Assembly (NCBI RefSeq): GCF_021155775.2
Contig: NC_060234.1
Location: 12,637,871 to 12,701,870, forward strand
DNA length: 64,000 bases
Source of the DNA: Neodiprion pinetum
Lineage: Eukaryota > Arthropoda > Insecta > Hymenoptera > Diprionidae
Reading direction: 5' to 3'
Shown here: positions 33,544-43,981 of the stretch, piece after piece
Position numbering within the stretch: position 1 is the first letter of the stretch
How the letters are laid out: every line of letters starts with the position of its first letter
Translations under genes and position numbers: made by a program
Notes under the pieces: generated by a model
The model's input: the letters and a program-made list of their open reading frames with translations, nothing else
The model's database searches: none
Told to the model about the DNA's origin: nothing

Positions 33544-34351
33544 TTAAACGATTTCGTTTGCCTTCTAATGCCGGCATCAACACTTGATAACCTTTTTCTT
33601 CCAAGTGCGCCTGAACGTCACGAAATCCTCGATCAACAACAAAAACATCACTAGGTTCCAATAAATTGCAAATACCGTTAGAAGTATTGATAATGTCTTT
33701 CATTATAGTGGCGTCATTCATGTTGGCGTGATACGGCCCTAACATATCTACTACGTGTCCATTTGTTGTACAAATAGTAAATGGTTTACATAACGCTACT
33801 TTTTTCTGTCCAAAGAAAGACTTTCTTTGATATGCGTTATTTGAGCTCTTTTGATGACGCGCATATGTCCAATCGCAAATCGAAAAGAGCTTATCACTGA
33901 GATCGGCGTACAAACTTTTTAATAGTGGTGATGAATTATTTTCAATGAGATCATTTCGGGACATAGATCGGAAACCAAAGTAACGCGGTAATACATCTTT
34001 TTCAAATGATTGTATCACTTAATCACAATACTTTGAAACCAACTGTTCATTTTCCAATTGTAAAGTCGCTGATATCAATCTGTTTGAGTTTCCAGTACGT
34101 AGCTTGAATAAAAACACAATGAGAGCTTGAGTGACCGTACGAGAATCTGTATTCCTCATACTTATTAATAAATCACGCAACTCGATTATGTTTTCGCGTC
34201 TTAATCCAGTAAATATGGAGAGTTGTTCATCGGATATACGAAAATCATCCATTTTATCAATCAGTGTAGAGTCACATTCAACAGCCAAGCCATTTATCGT
34301 TTTTGTTAAATCTGACGATCTCAAAATATTCCAATTAGAATAAACTTGCAA

Positions 34352-35140
34352 TGTTTTGTCGGAAATTGACCACCAGGATTAATTCCTGTACTTCCCTTTC
34401 ATCTTGAAATTAATACTTATAACAATTATTGATATGGGCAAGGTTAGGTATTTTAATTAAATCCACTCGGTTTGGGGGTCAATCAAAGATGGTTTATTAC
34501 CCCAGAGGAGGAAAACCTCAGCAGGAACTGAGTAAAAACCTCCTCGAAATCGTGTACAATGTATGTGAATGAATGTTAGATTTATGAGTGGATGTGTGCA
34601 CTGGATGTATCTAGAGAGAGAATTGTGACGCTTCGAGTGAAGACACAATAGGGGTGAGCTCAACCGCCTTACAAGATGCTAGCGTGAAAGCTAGTTACAC
34701 GATAATTATCAAGGCGATAATCAATTCCCCAGTGGGAATACAAGAGAGAGATGGAACGGCCGAGAGGCGCTATTTGAATGGCCGAGAGGCGCTATGTCAT
34801 GGAGTGACGACGAGTGTCGACCCTCTTATGCCGCAGTGGCGTTGTCTCAGTTATGTATCAACACAACCATCGTGACAAATACTACTTAGCGTCAGTTCAA
34901 ATCAGAGATTCGAATTATAGGCTCACCAAATTGGAGAGGAGCCTGAGTGCTGTCTGGCTCACGCGTATCAAGTAACTGGTCGTGCCAGCACGTGTTGACC
35001 CGGCGTTTCTCCGACTTACCGTACTGCGCATGTCAGGTAGCCATTGTTTTCGAGTTCTACACAGATTTGAAGGTGTGTGTCACACGTAATCCCATACGCG
35101 TATCCCAATACAAGTAACTCTGCCGTGTAGGCACGATACA
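34352..35140 (-). mobile_element. Solo LTR, 789 bp, with 5-bp TGCAA duplication
   Basis: Boundaries TGTTTTGTCGG (34352) and GGCACGATACA (35140) have TG...CA form on both strands. TGCAA flanks it at 34347-34351 and 35141-35145. Removing it restores the Harbinger-like frame. Inside, GGCCGAGAGGCGCTAT is tandemly repeated (34758, 34781). The orientation is uncertain; on the minus strand GGTAATAAACC (near 34500) could be a poly-A signal, which would favour the minus strand. No family can be named. Confidence 0.8.
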
Positions 35141-35766
35141 TGCAATAAATGCAAATTCTCAGTATAAAAGCGTTTTTTTATAAGATGATCGCTGCAGCAT
35201 CGATTTCCATCCGGAATGAAAATTCTTTTCTTGATAAAGCATTGCATACGAGCATTTTGAGGAACGACTACTAGATTTTTATTTGAAGCAGAACATACAG
35301 AACAACATCTGTGAGTTGCAACGGTTCTTTCAATTTGGACTTCGACACACTCTTCTGTATCATCATCATCATATACAACATTTAAATTGAATGATAGATC
35401 ATCGTTGCTTGACTGAGACAAAGTCATTGATGATAAGTTCGATTTAGTTCTTTCTAACAACTCACTCGAATCTGAAGGTAACTAATCTTCCAAAAATATT
35501 TTTGGTTCCTCGTCGTCAAGTTTCGTTTTCTTATATTTTTTTACCCGGCAACAAGAACACAAAAGATCACCAACTACAACCGGACGCTCCAAGATAGTTA
35601 AAAACTCTTCAGCATCTTCATCAGATTTTACATATTTTGGAGCACCCGGTACTTTTTTTATGAATTTTAAGTAAATGCAACACTTTGGATTATTAGTTTT
35701 AGTTGTAGACATGTTTTCACTGAAATAATAATATCGTTGAATGGATTTAATTATTAAATAAAACAA

Positions 35767-36012
35767 AAAGTATAAACAATACTTGTTTAGAATGTCAACA
35801 GTAAATAATTTTGAGTTTAGATACAGATCTAATTGATTTTCATCAAAACAAAAAACAGTGTTACCAATTGATTACAGTGCCATCTTATGAATGCTAAATG
35901 AACTGATAGATAAGCGGGAACGTTTGAATACTTTAAAACATAATCGAATTATATAAAGGATAGTACTTGATACTGATTTATTCATTACAGCGATAAATAA
36001 GATATAAATTTG
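35767..36012. other. AT-rich spacer, nothing recognised
   Basis: Upstream flank of the Harbinger-like gene. It should hold that element's 5' end, but I see no inverted repeat matching the 31.5-31.9 kb side. Confidence 0.4.
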
Positions 36013-36187
36013 ATAAACTGGTGAATTCGAAAAATTAACGACGGAGCCAGGAATCGAACCTGGTATCTAACGACAACAGAGTCAGGGCGGCTAGGTGGTC
36101 TAGTGGAGTAAGTCTCCGGTAAAGCATCTCTAGATACCAGGTTCGATTCCAGGCTCCGCCGTTAATTTTTCAAATTCACTAGTTGTT
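36013..36187. repeat. Foldback with tRNA-like pol III boxes
   Basis: Arms of about 57 bp (36013-36069 and 36131-36187) pair with few mismatches; the central 41 bp differ at two. The right half has an A-box-like TGGTCTAGTGG (36096-36106) and a perfect B box GGTTCGATTCC (36140-36150). The left arm carries the same B box inverted (36050-36060). GGCGG at 36087-36091 can pair with CCGCC at 36156-36160. The anticodon arm is not convincing. Inferred: a tRNA-derived SINE or tRNA pseudogene turned into a palindrome. Confidence 0.6.
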
Positions 36188-37502
36188 CAAATTTACATAT
36201 TTTCAACAAAATTCTCTCGTAGATTAATGATTTGCACACCCGCATCTCATTTATTAGACGGCATTGCCGTCTTACGGGCTTCTCATCGGAAGCAAAGGAT
36301 TGAAAGGGTAAACATAACATCTACACACTACAGTCTCCTTACATCGTGCATGCAGAGAAGAAATTCTTACTCATTATTAATTTCGGTAGTATTAATAGTT
36401 TCGACAATATCATTAGTTTCGGCAGTATTAATATTTTCGGTAGTTGAAGAACAAGGTCTGACAATCTGTTTCAGCGAGGTTTCGAGCTCTATTGTGGGTC
36501 TGGGTTCCGAGGTTGCCCTTGCGCGCGGTTCCCCTGATAGTTTCCCGCAGACCGGGTACATCTAGCTGTGGTGTATCCTGTTAGCCCGCACATAAAGCTA
36601 TACTTTGCGCGCGGCGTGGTACACTGTCGGTAATAATGTCCGGGTTGCTGGCAATTGTAACATACGAATCTAGCAGGTGCGCGTGCAGTTGTTTGCTCGG
36701 GAGTCGGTAGAAATGGATTGGAATCGGTAGACGGAGCGGTAGAAGTTACGGGAGGATCAACCCTTCGTACCCGTCGCGTAGAGAGAATCTCTCACGCTCA
36801 TTTTAAAACTTTTTTTTCTTTATAATTTTAAATGGAATGACCATTTGAAAATTTTTTTACCTTCACTGAATTTTATGCTTTACATGATAGTCAATAAAAC
36901 TTTTTTAAAAACTCAAAAGTATAAAGCAAAAAAAAATATTTATTGACTGCTGTGAGAATTTCTCTCATCACTTCAGTCAAGTCGTTGATAAGAAAAACCT
37001 CAATTCGGATGGCTTCGTTATACTTCGGTTATTTCCGTAGTTTCCAGTCGTCATATTTGAAATTATATATAGATATATAAATATTCCATGTCACTTCGTG
37101 TTTTCTATGCTGTTGTAGTTATTGTTTTATTATTTTAAAATTAAAAAAATGTGATAACTAAGTATTGTTATAAATTGATTTTGAGTCACAATATCTTCTT
37201 TAAGTATTAAATAAGTAAGTAAGTTTTGAAATTTATTTTTTCATCTGAACGAATTATTTTGTAAACATGTAACCATATGTAATCTACAAAGATATGTTTA
37301 TGATTTTTTATGAATAATAAGAATTTTTAAATATTTTATTGTACAAAAAATATTAAATACTGCAATTATAGGACTATGAAAACATAATTTATTAAGTTGT
37401 TTTCGCTTTTTATCAAAATCAAATAAAAAATTTTTGTATTTTCTATACTCATATTTATTGATACAGTTCATGCATTAAATTAAAAAAATTAATTTTTTTG
37501 TA

Positions 37503-39251
37503 TTGACAGGTACAGAGTTAAGAAACATAAGTCGATTATCCAACGATGAACTAACTGAGGAGGAAAGTCTTTCCGATCTGGATATTATGTCTGATGGTGG
37601 CTCAGAACATAGTGAGCATAATTCAGATACAGAACAATCAGCAGCAGACTCCGATAATGACAGTGATACAGATGACAACAACAATTACTCGGCAAAAAAT
37701 CAAGCTGTTAATACTAAATATCTTCTTGGCAAAGATAAAAGTACTAAGTGGTTTTGTGATCCAGCCAATTCAAAGATTCGGACTCAACGACAAAATATTG
37801 TTACTGGTTTATCTGGGCCTACAAAACTAGCAAAAAATGTATAAACACCAAAAGATTGTTGGGATTTATTTTTACCGGCTGAAACTATCGAACAAATTGT
37901 TGTTTATACCAACATTTTTTTGGAAAAATTGCGCTTGTCGAAGAAAAAGAAAGTTGATATTCAACCAACGTCTTGCGTAGAAATTAATGCTATGATCGGA
38001 TTGTTATATATGCTTGGTGTTCACAAAGATTCTCGTGTTAATTTGAAAGAGCTTTGGTCTACTGATGGGACAGCTCCTGATTGTTATCGTGCTGTAATGT
38101 CTAGCTCTCGATTCTGTAACTTGTTGTCAGCATTAAAATTTGATGATATTAATGACCGCGAGCTACGAAAAAAGTTGGACAATTTAGCACCAATTAGAGA
38201 ATTCTCGGATAGTTTCATCAAGCGTTGCCAGCAAAATTATACTCCAGATGCTTATTTGACCATTGATGAAATGCTTCAAGCTTTCCGTGGTAGGTGTAAA
38301 TTTCGCCAATATATCGCGAATAAGCCTGCACGATATGGAATAAAAATTTATTCCATGGCTGACTCTAAACAATTTTACACGTACAATATGGAAATTTATT
38401 GCGGCAAACAGCCACCAGGTCCATATGTAAAATCTAACTCAGCAATTGATGTTGTCAAAAGACTAACTGCTCCTGTACTTAATACCGGAAGAAATATCAC
38501 ATGTGATAATTACTTTACCTCTGTACCTCTGGCTAATTATTTGTTGAAAAACAAAACAACTATTGTTGGAACGATTCGACGCAACAAGCGTGAACTCCCA
38601 CGGGAATTGTTAGAAATTAAAAATCGAAGTATTTGTAGCAGTAAATTTGTATTTACAGACAGTAGCGTATTAGTTTCGTAAATTCCGAAAAAATCAAAAA
38701 ATGTTTTGATGTATTCCACTATGCATAATTCTGCTGGTATTGACAAGAGTACTGGAGAAAAAATGAAGCCGGAGATAATCACCTTTTATAATAAGACAAA
38801 AGCTGGCGTAGATGTTGTTGATCAGCTTCAAGGAGATTACGACGTTGCTCGTGACACGCGTCGATGGCCAATGGTTGTATTTTACGCAATTTTGAATATT
38901 GCTGGGATTAACTCACTAATTATTTACGAAGAAAATGTTGGTGAGAAAATTGTTCGAAGAAACTATTTACGACAGCTATTTTTTCAACTAGTGGAACCAC
39001 AGTTGATCCTTCGTAGTCAGTTGCCTAATTTGAAGTTAGAATTACGATTGGTGATTTTAAAAATTGGTAACATTAAACCTGAAAAACCAACTCATGACTC
39101 CAGTCGTCGTTTGTGCTGTTATTGTCCACGCAGAGCTAACAGTTACACAACTAAAAGTTGCTCATCTTGCAATACACCACTTTGCAATCAACATACAGTG
39201 AGATATTGTACCGATTGTGATTCAAATCTGATTTCCAAGGATGACTTATAA
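37503..39251 (+). pseudogene. piggyBac transposase with two in-frame stops
   Basis: A single frame with TAA at 37842 and TAA at 38679. The N-terminus is acidic (SDGGSEHSEHNSDTEQS). The DDE_Tnp_1_7 domain shows LLYMLGVHKDSRVNLKELW, then LTIDEMLQAFRGRCKF (first Asp), YFTSVPLANYLL preceded by ITCDNY (second Asp), and after the second stop KAGVDVVDQLQGDYDVARD (third Asp). The C-terminal cysteine-rich finger is complete (CCYCPRRA, CSSCNTPLC, CTDCDS). No frameshifts. An intron-like TTGTATTGACAG precedes 37509, so the true start may be upstream or in another exon. Confidence 0.87.
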
Positions 39252-40128
39252 TTTAGATTTTAGGTAAAAATGCAATATTGTTTAAATCTGGTCACTTTCA
39301 CCAAAAAATTATACGTAATTACCAAAGAATATTGCTAAGTACTTGAAATGTCACAATGTTTAAAACATTGTGGTTATTTTCTGACAAACTGTTGGAATTA
39401 AATTTTAATTATATGACTTTAAACCTGATATTGTTATAGTTATAGATAAAAAATTATAATTTAATTTTAATTTATAAAGAAAAACTTGTATGTCAACTCA
39501 ATTTCTATTTGTGGATAGCAATTTTCTTTAACAAATTATTTCTTTGTTTATGTCATCGGAATTTTTTTTTTCTAAAGATGACTTAGAACTTAGTACATAA
39601 ATGGAAATGTGATATTACATAAACTTCGTCATTTTTACTGAAGAGCTATGGTTAATTTTAAAAATATATTGCTTGATACTTAAAATGTTAAAATGTTTGA
39701 AACATTGTGTTTATCTTCTGACTAAAATTTATTTATTTATTATTGATAATATTCAGCGTAATTTTAAACTAATAAACATTAATAATTATCATTTTGAATA
39801 AATAAATTATTTATTTATTAAAAAACTAACTTACGGCGAATGCTTCCAAATTAATCATCACTAATGTTTTGAAAGTATGTTACTATCAATTTGTTTGAAT
39901 ACAATAAATTTATTGCATGAATAACAAATTTTGTGATTCTTATTTTCTAACCCGAAATGATATAGTTTTTTATTTAGTAACATTAAAAATAATCATTTTT
40001 TATTAAGAAAAATAAAATACCACAATGAAATACACTAGAATTATAACTTCACATTAGTTTATCAAATTTAAAATTTCGCTCTTTGCGCCTGCGCAAATTC
40101 AAAATTTCGCGCTTGGCGCTTGCGCAAT
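39252..40128 (+). other. piggyBac 3' non-coding region
   Basis: AT-rich, no ORF. Two diverged copies of a block around GATGACTTA, TTTTTACTGAAG or TTTCACCAAAA and AAAATGTT(TGAA)ACATTGTG occur at about 39240-39385 and 39578-39715, suggesting an internal tandem duplication. The end has CTCTTTGCGCCTGCGCAAAT and CGCTTGGCGCTTGCGCAAT, two related 20-mers at 40079 and 40110. Confidence 0.5.
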
Positions 40129-41690
40129 AGCGTGAGATTTTCTCTCATCACAAGGATCACGACTGTCATACGAAAGACACCTGGTACGAAGGGTTAATGT
40201 AACTCGGATTTTCTCTCCGACTATAATTATTCCGGTTGCCGGTATTATTCCTAGGCTATTGTTGGTTATTACAGAAGTCGGGTCTAGAATTAGAATGTTT
40301 TCTATTAGTGTTAGGATTCGAGCAATTTTCTTGGCCAGACGTTTGATACGCAGCATAAACGTTATCTGTTGGCTCATCTTCTAGACATAGATTGGCTAAC
40401 ACGGGTCGCGGTTGACGGGAGTTAGAGTGTGGTCCGCGGTATGCTAGTTCCAGTAGCAGTGAGTTTTCGGGAGTCTGTGCCTCTTGATATTTGCTATTTG
40501 CCGCAAAACTTATCTCCAATGGTCTGGCGATATCCTCTAAATCGTTAAGATCTCCAAGATCTTCCCGTCTTATTAGCACTTGAAAACGCGGTAACCGGTT
40601 TCGATAGCCATAGTCCATATCCTCTTCATTGGGAGAGTCCGGGGCTTAGCCGACCGAAATACACACGCATATACGTGAGGTAATCGGCGACTGGCTCGTT
40701 TTCGCCCTGCGTACTGACCTCTTCACGCAATGCGAACTGCAAATTTGGATCAACGAATCTATAACGCCAAGCGTGTTTGAATTCGGGGAAACTACGCCAT
40801 TTGGACCTTTTGCTTCGAAACCTCTACAGAGCTACTCCGGAAAGTAAAAACGGAAGACTGTTCAGAATATCGTTATCGCGCAAATTAAATAAAGTTCTAC
40901 CCTCTTCTATTCGCGTTAAAAAGGCTTCCGAATCTTCATTACGTCTTCCTGCAAATTTCTAATTTCCCTTCCGCATAACCTCGTATACGGCGAGTGTATT
41001 TGGAGTGTTGTTATTGAATCACGGCGGTTGAGCTCTCGCGAATGAGTCGAAAGGTTGTCGCGACGTGTTATGATGGAACGAGGGGGCTTCGCGATGCGGG
41101 TTGAAGCTAGGCGGTGTCCGTGCGCAGTGTTTACATTTTGCGTCCGGTGTTCCAGAGGCCCTCTGATGTCGATAGCCGGAGCGTTGTTTGCGTTTGACGA
41201 TAGATCATGCGTATTATCGGGAGAAGTATTATTTAGCGACATATTATTTTCCGCGCTTATTCCGATTTCATGCGTCGATTGCGGGTTTTGTCTTCCGTCC
41301 GCCGGTATTTGTAAAGACGATGTGCCGGCTTCGACATTAAGCGTCGTTTTATCGGGAGTAGCGGGATCAGTCATTTCTCCGCGAGAAATTCGGTAGAATT
41401 GTATTAAACGGTCGCGTAAATTCGGTAAAGTTCCTTCTGATGATAATGCACGCTGTCTTAGCCCGTAACGTAATTCCGCTGCGGTTAATAAATATATCCA
41501 CGAGTCTTTTACAGACAGCAACAAAGGCATGTATCATTGTTTGCCATTTACAATACTGCCTGTAGCGAACAAGGTTGAGCGAGCGATATACACACGGCTA
41601 ATCCTGGGTGTCAATAAGCGGTCGCGAGTAAGAAAAACGGTCTCACTCGTGGGTTGTCAACAACGATAGCGGGCGAGAAGAAAATAGTAT

Positions 41691-41874
41691 ATTTCACAGT
41701 TAGCGTACTAAGGTAGTCATTATGTGGCCAGGGCAATGTTTTTAGCACGAATCGTAGGGATACATGCACGGGCCGAAGGCCAAAGGCCCGTGCATGTGGC
41801 CCGGAGATGAGTGCTAAAACAATTGTCCTGGCCGGATAATGACTACCTAAGTGCGCTACTGTGAACTATATTTT
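41691..41874. mobile_element. Nested palindromic MITE, 184 bp
   Basis: Outer arms run inward from AAAATAGTATATTTCACAGT (41691) and pair with ACTGTGAACTATATTTT (to 41874); they include GGTAGTCATTAT and its inverse and AGCAC/GTGCT. The centre holds a second hairpin (CATGCACGGGCC at 41764, inverse GGCCCGTGCATG near 41788). The flanks 41531-41690 and 41875-42100 hold no gene I can support. Confidence 0.75.
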
Positions 41875-42099
41875 ATTCTATAAATGCCCGATTTTAGCGA
41901 TTTCTTATAATCTGCAAAGTAAAGTCCGTGGCTGTTTAGCGTCACGGCGCAAACGTGTAGATTTCTTTATGAATTAATAGAGTAAGTTGAATAATTAACA
42001 GGTCACTTCAATTACTATTAAATGTACTATTATTTTAATTAAAAAAGAGAAGAATAAATTTGTTGTAAATGATTCATTTTGTCTACATGTACAATTGTT

Positions 42100-43292
42100 A
42101 ATTGTAACAGTACAATTTTCAAATTTAAATATCGGCGCATTATGTGACGATGTGACAGCAGTTGACGAAGAGGTTGATCCAATATTAATGACATTCTCAG
42201 TTTTTTTGACGTTTCACTACTTGGCTTATTTCTTGATCATAATTGGTCTCTTGAGAAGTAGAAGTGGTTGGCAAATTAATAACTGATTCAATTATTTTAC
42301 CAATTTTGGCTGTATTTTTGACTGACTCTTCAACATAGCCTTCGGCAATTTTAGCAGATTTCCAGTCACCTAAACGTTTCAATGTTGTTATATTTTCTCC
42401 TGAATCAACGATTAAAGTTGCTGAACTACGTCGAAATGAATGTCTCGTGTAAGTCTCAGGGTTTTCTAATTGTCAATACGTGGCAATTTTTTTAGGATAT
42501 TGAGCCAATGTGTTTTCACCAATAAATTGGTTAATACATTTTCCACCTCGTATAGCTAAAAAAAATCGATCACTGGTGCAATTTTTTGGGCGCAAATTAA
42601 TGTAATTACGGACAAATTTAGTCAATTCCCCGCCGACACTAAAAAACTTTGGCCAATTTGTTTTTGTTTGGTAAATTCTGATAACATCAAGACTTCCTTC
42701 TGTTTTTACATCATCCAATTTCAGTTTTGTTAATCCAAGTTTTCGACAAGCGTCACTTATTCCGATGATTAATGCAACCTGTAGATATTTTAGATAATTT
42801 TAATTGTAATTATGAAACCGGAAAACGATTATATATTCATAAGAATAAAAAATTGTTCAGTTTTACCTTAACCTCCAGAAAACTGTTATCAGGAGCTGTA
42901 GTTAAAAATTTATTTATTTGTTCTGGAGTCAAAATGTTAGATTTTTTAGTAACAAAACCTTCAGCTTTTCGTTTGAGTAGAGCAATAACAGAAATATACT
43001 TTCCAATGTCAATTTTTTCTTTTATATTAATCATTGTTTTTATCATCGAATATTTCGCCCACATAATAGGAGGTGCATATTTATTTGACAATTCTTTAAA
43101 ATAGGAAAGCATCACTGATTTTGATGCAGATTTTGTTTTGTGCTCAGCTCTCCAATTATTAAATGCTTCACAGGCTTTTTCATATAACCTCTTGGAATCT
43201 GGTAATAAATCATTTCGTGCTTCTTCGGCAGCTTGACGTAAATCAGGTGGTGTAATAAATGAGATCAATTCTTGAGAACCTTTTACACTCAT
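42100..43292 (-). pseudogene. Second Crypton tyrosine recombinase, decayed
   Basis: Exon 1 is 43292-42867 (ATG at 43292). The intron is 42866-42779 (88 bp, GT-AG). Exon 2 starts at 42778 with VALIIGISDACRKLGL. The intron sits at the same codon boundary (phase 0, after Lys) as in the first Crypton. Catalytic signs: SDACR, RHSFRRSSATL (H-x2-R), GDWKS and AEGYVEES (Tyr). Damage: TGA at 42475 where the other copy has a Leu codon (YLQLENPE versus Y*QLENPE), and a one-base shift at the A7 run near 42204, after which the tail ENCTVTINN is in another frame. Similarity to the first copy is clear but moderate (roughly 40% by eye), so they are different families. Confidence 0.82.
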
Positions 43293-43981
43293 TGTAGAAA
43301 TTTTTTAAATCAAATAGTGCACCTTAATAATAACACTGATTAGTTTAATCGTTTAACCACTCAACATGATCCAGGTTATAAGTTATTGTGAATCGTAGCA
43401 TTTATTATACTAACCGTTCTACAAACATTCTTGGTAAAAATCACAGGAAATTGAACTTGCTTGTATGATAATTGCAGAGCGCAGATAACCGACCAGTCTC
43501 CATTATTGGACGCACGTAAATTTAAAGCTGTTCCTACTGCCCCTATAATAGTGCTATTATAGGACCTCGGTGGAAAACGACAAAATCTACTTTGATTTTT
43601 TAATATTATTAAGCGCCGGTCGATGAACAGCCACTTAGGGGTTGACTTTGCAGACATGAGAAAGCGCTAGAATCGGGCATGCGTTGAATGAAATTGTTTT
43701 TGGCTGCGCGCTGCTCTCCGCGAACAATGCGTCGACTAGAAGTAATATTCATGAGGTATTATTCGGTCATCGTAATAATATCTGTAATCCGGGATGTTTA
43801 ATTCGCTAAATATTTTAATATTTTGGGTCGATGGGCCACTCAACATCAACTGTTTTTCAGGGTCTACTTAAAGTTTTGGTCAGTAACCGACTGAATAAAG
43901 GCGGGAAGGGGTTTCTTTTGTTAATAATAGTTTTTCTCTTTTTCTCTCTCTCTTTTTCTAAAAACAATCGTATCATTTAAT
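43293..43981. other. No supported gene
   Basis: Spacer between the second Crypton and the Jockey-like remnant. A minus-strand frame of 93 codons (43657-43376) has no recognised motif. A short palindrome CTATAATAGTGCTATTATAG is at 43543. A pyrimidine tract (TTTTTCTCTTTTTCTC...) precedes the Jockey-like coding sequence at 43926. Confidence 0.4.

Larger units (their letters stand above)
31909..35709 (-). pseudogene. PIF/Harbinger-like (ISL2EU-type) transposase with three stops and two insertions
   Basis: Pieces on the minus strand, in order: 35709-35482, 35478-35141, 34346-34019, 34018-33544, 32642-32230 and 32223-31909. In-frame stops are at 35484 (TAG), 34021 (TAA) and 32232 (TAA). The N-terminal part has C-x2-C pairs (CSCCRVKK; CCSVCSASNKN). 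The DDE_Tnp_4 core has ICDWTYARHQ (first Asp), FVVDRGFRD (second Asp) and IRWVVEATHG (Glu). The C-terminus has RSRHIGRK...YRCFVEY and a SWIM-like CCECAAHVAAIIFHLA. This combination fits the ISL2EU branch of PIF/Harbinger. Both insertions (32647-33543, 34352-35140) leave the frame exactly restored when removed. Terminal repeats of this element were not found. Confidence 0.82.
36761..40193 (+). mobile_element. piggyBac transposon, 3433 bp
   Basis: The left end CCCTTCGTACC and right end GGTACGAAGGG are inverse. Subterminal AGAGAATCTCTCACGC (left, 36781) mirrors GCGTGAGATTTTCTCTC (right, 40129), a second inverted repeat of the kind piggyBac elements have. The flank at right is TTAA (40194-40197) and at left TCAA (36757-36760), one mutation from TTAA. 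Removing it restores the gag frame around the junction. Confidence 0.88.
36240..41530 (-). pseudogene. Gypsy gag remnant, split by piggyBac
   Basis: Minus-strand pieces: 41530-40916 (SAP-like LTAAELRYGLRQRALSSEG near the start, then a Ser/Asn-rich stretch), about 40990-40620 in shifted frames (capsid-like FLTRIEEGRTLFNL, SLPFLLSGVAL, then VSTQGENEPVADYLTYMR), 40618-40200 with an in-frame TAG near 40258, and, beyond piggyBac, 36757-36494. The last part has a CCHC knuckle CYNCQQPGHYYRQC and a degenerate second one (CGLTGYTTARC), ends in TAG, and an overlapping frame (36561-36367) opens, as at a gag-pol boundary. No RT follows. At least two frameshifts and two stops, so it is old. Confidence 0.72.

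Noticed and set aside
36087..36160. Functional tRNA gene
   Set aside because: A and B boxes are good, but only 5 of 7 acceptor pairs form and no clear anticodon arm exists; the whole lies in a palindrome. Kept as tRNA-like repeat.
43376..43657. 93-codon minus-strand ORF upstream of Crypton 2
   Set aside because: Not continuous with the recombinase and no counterpart near Crypton 1.
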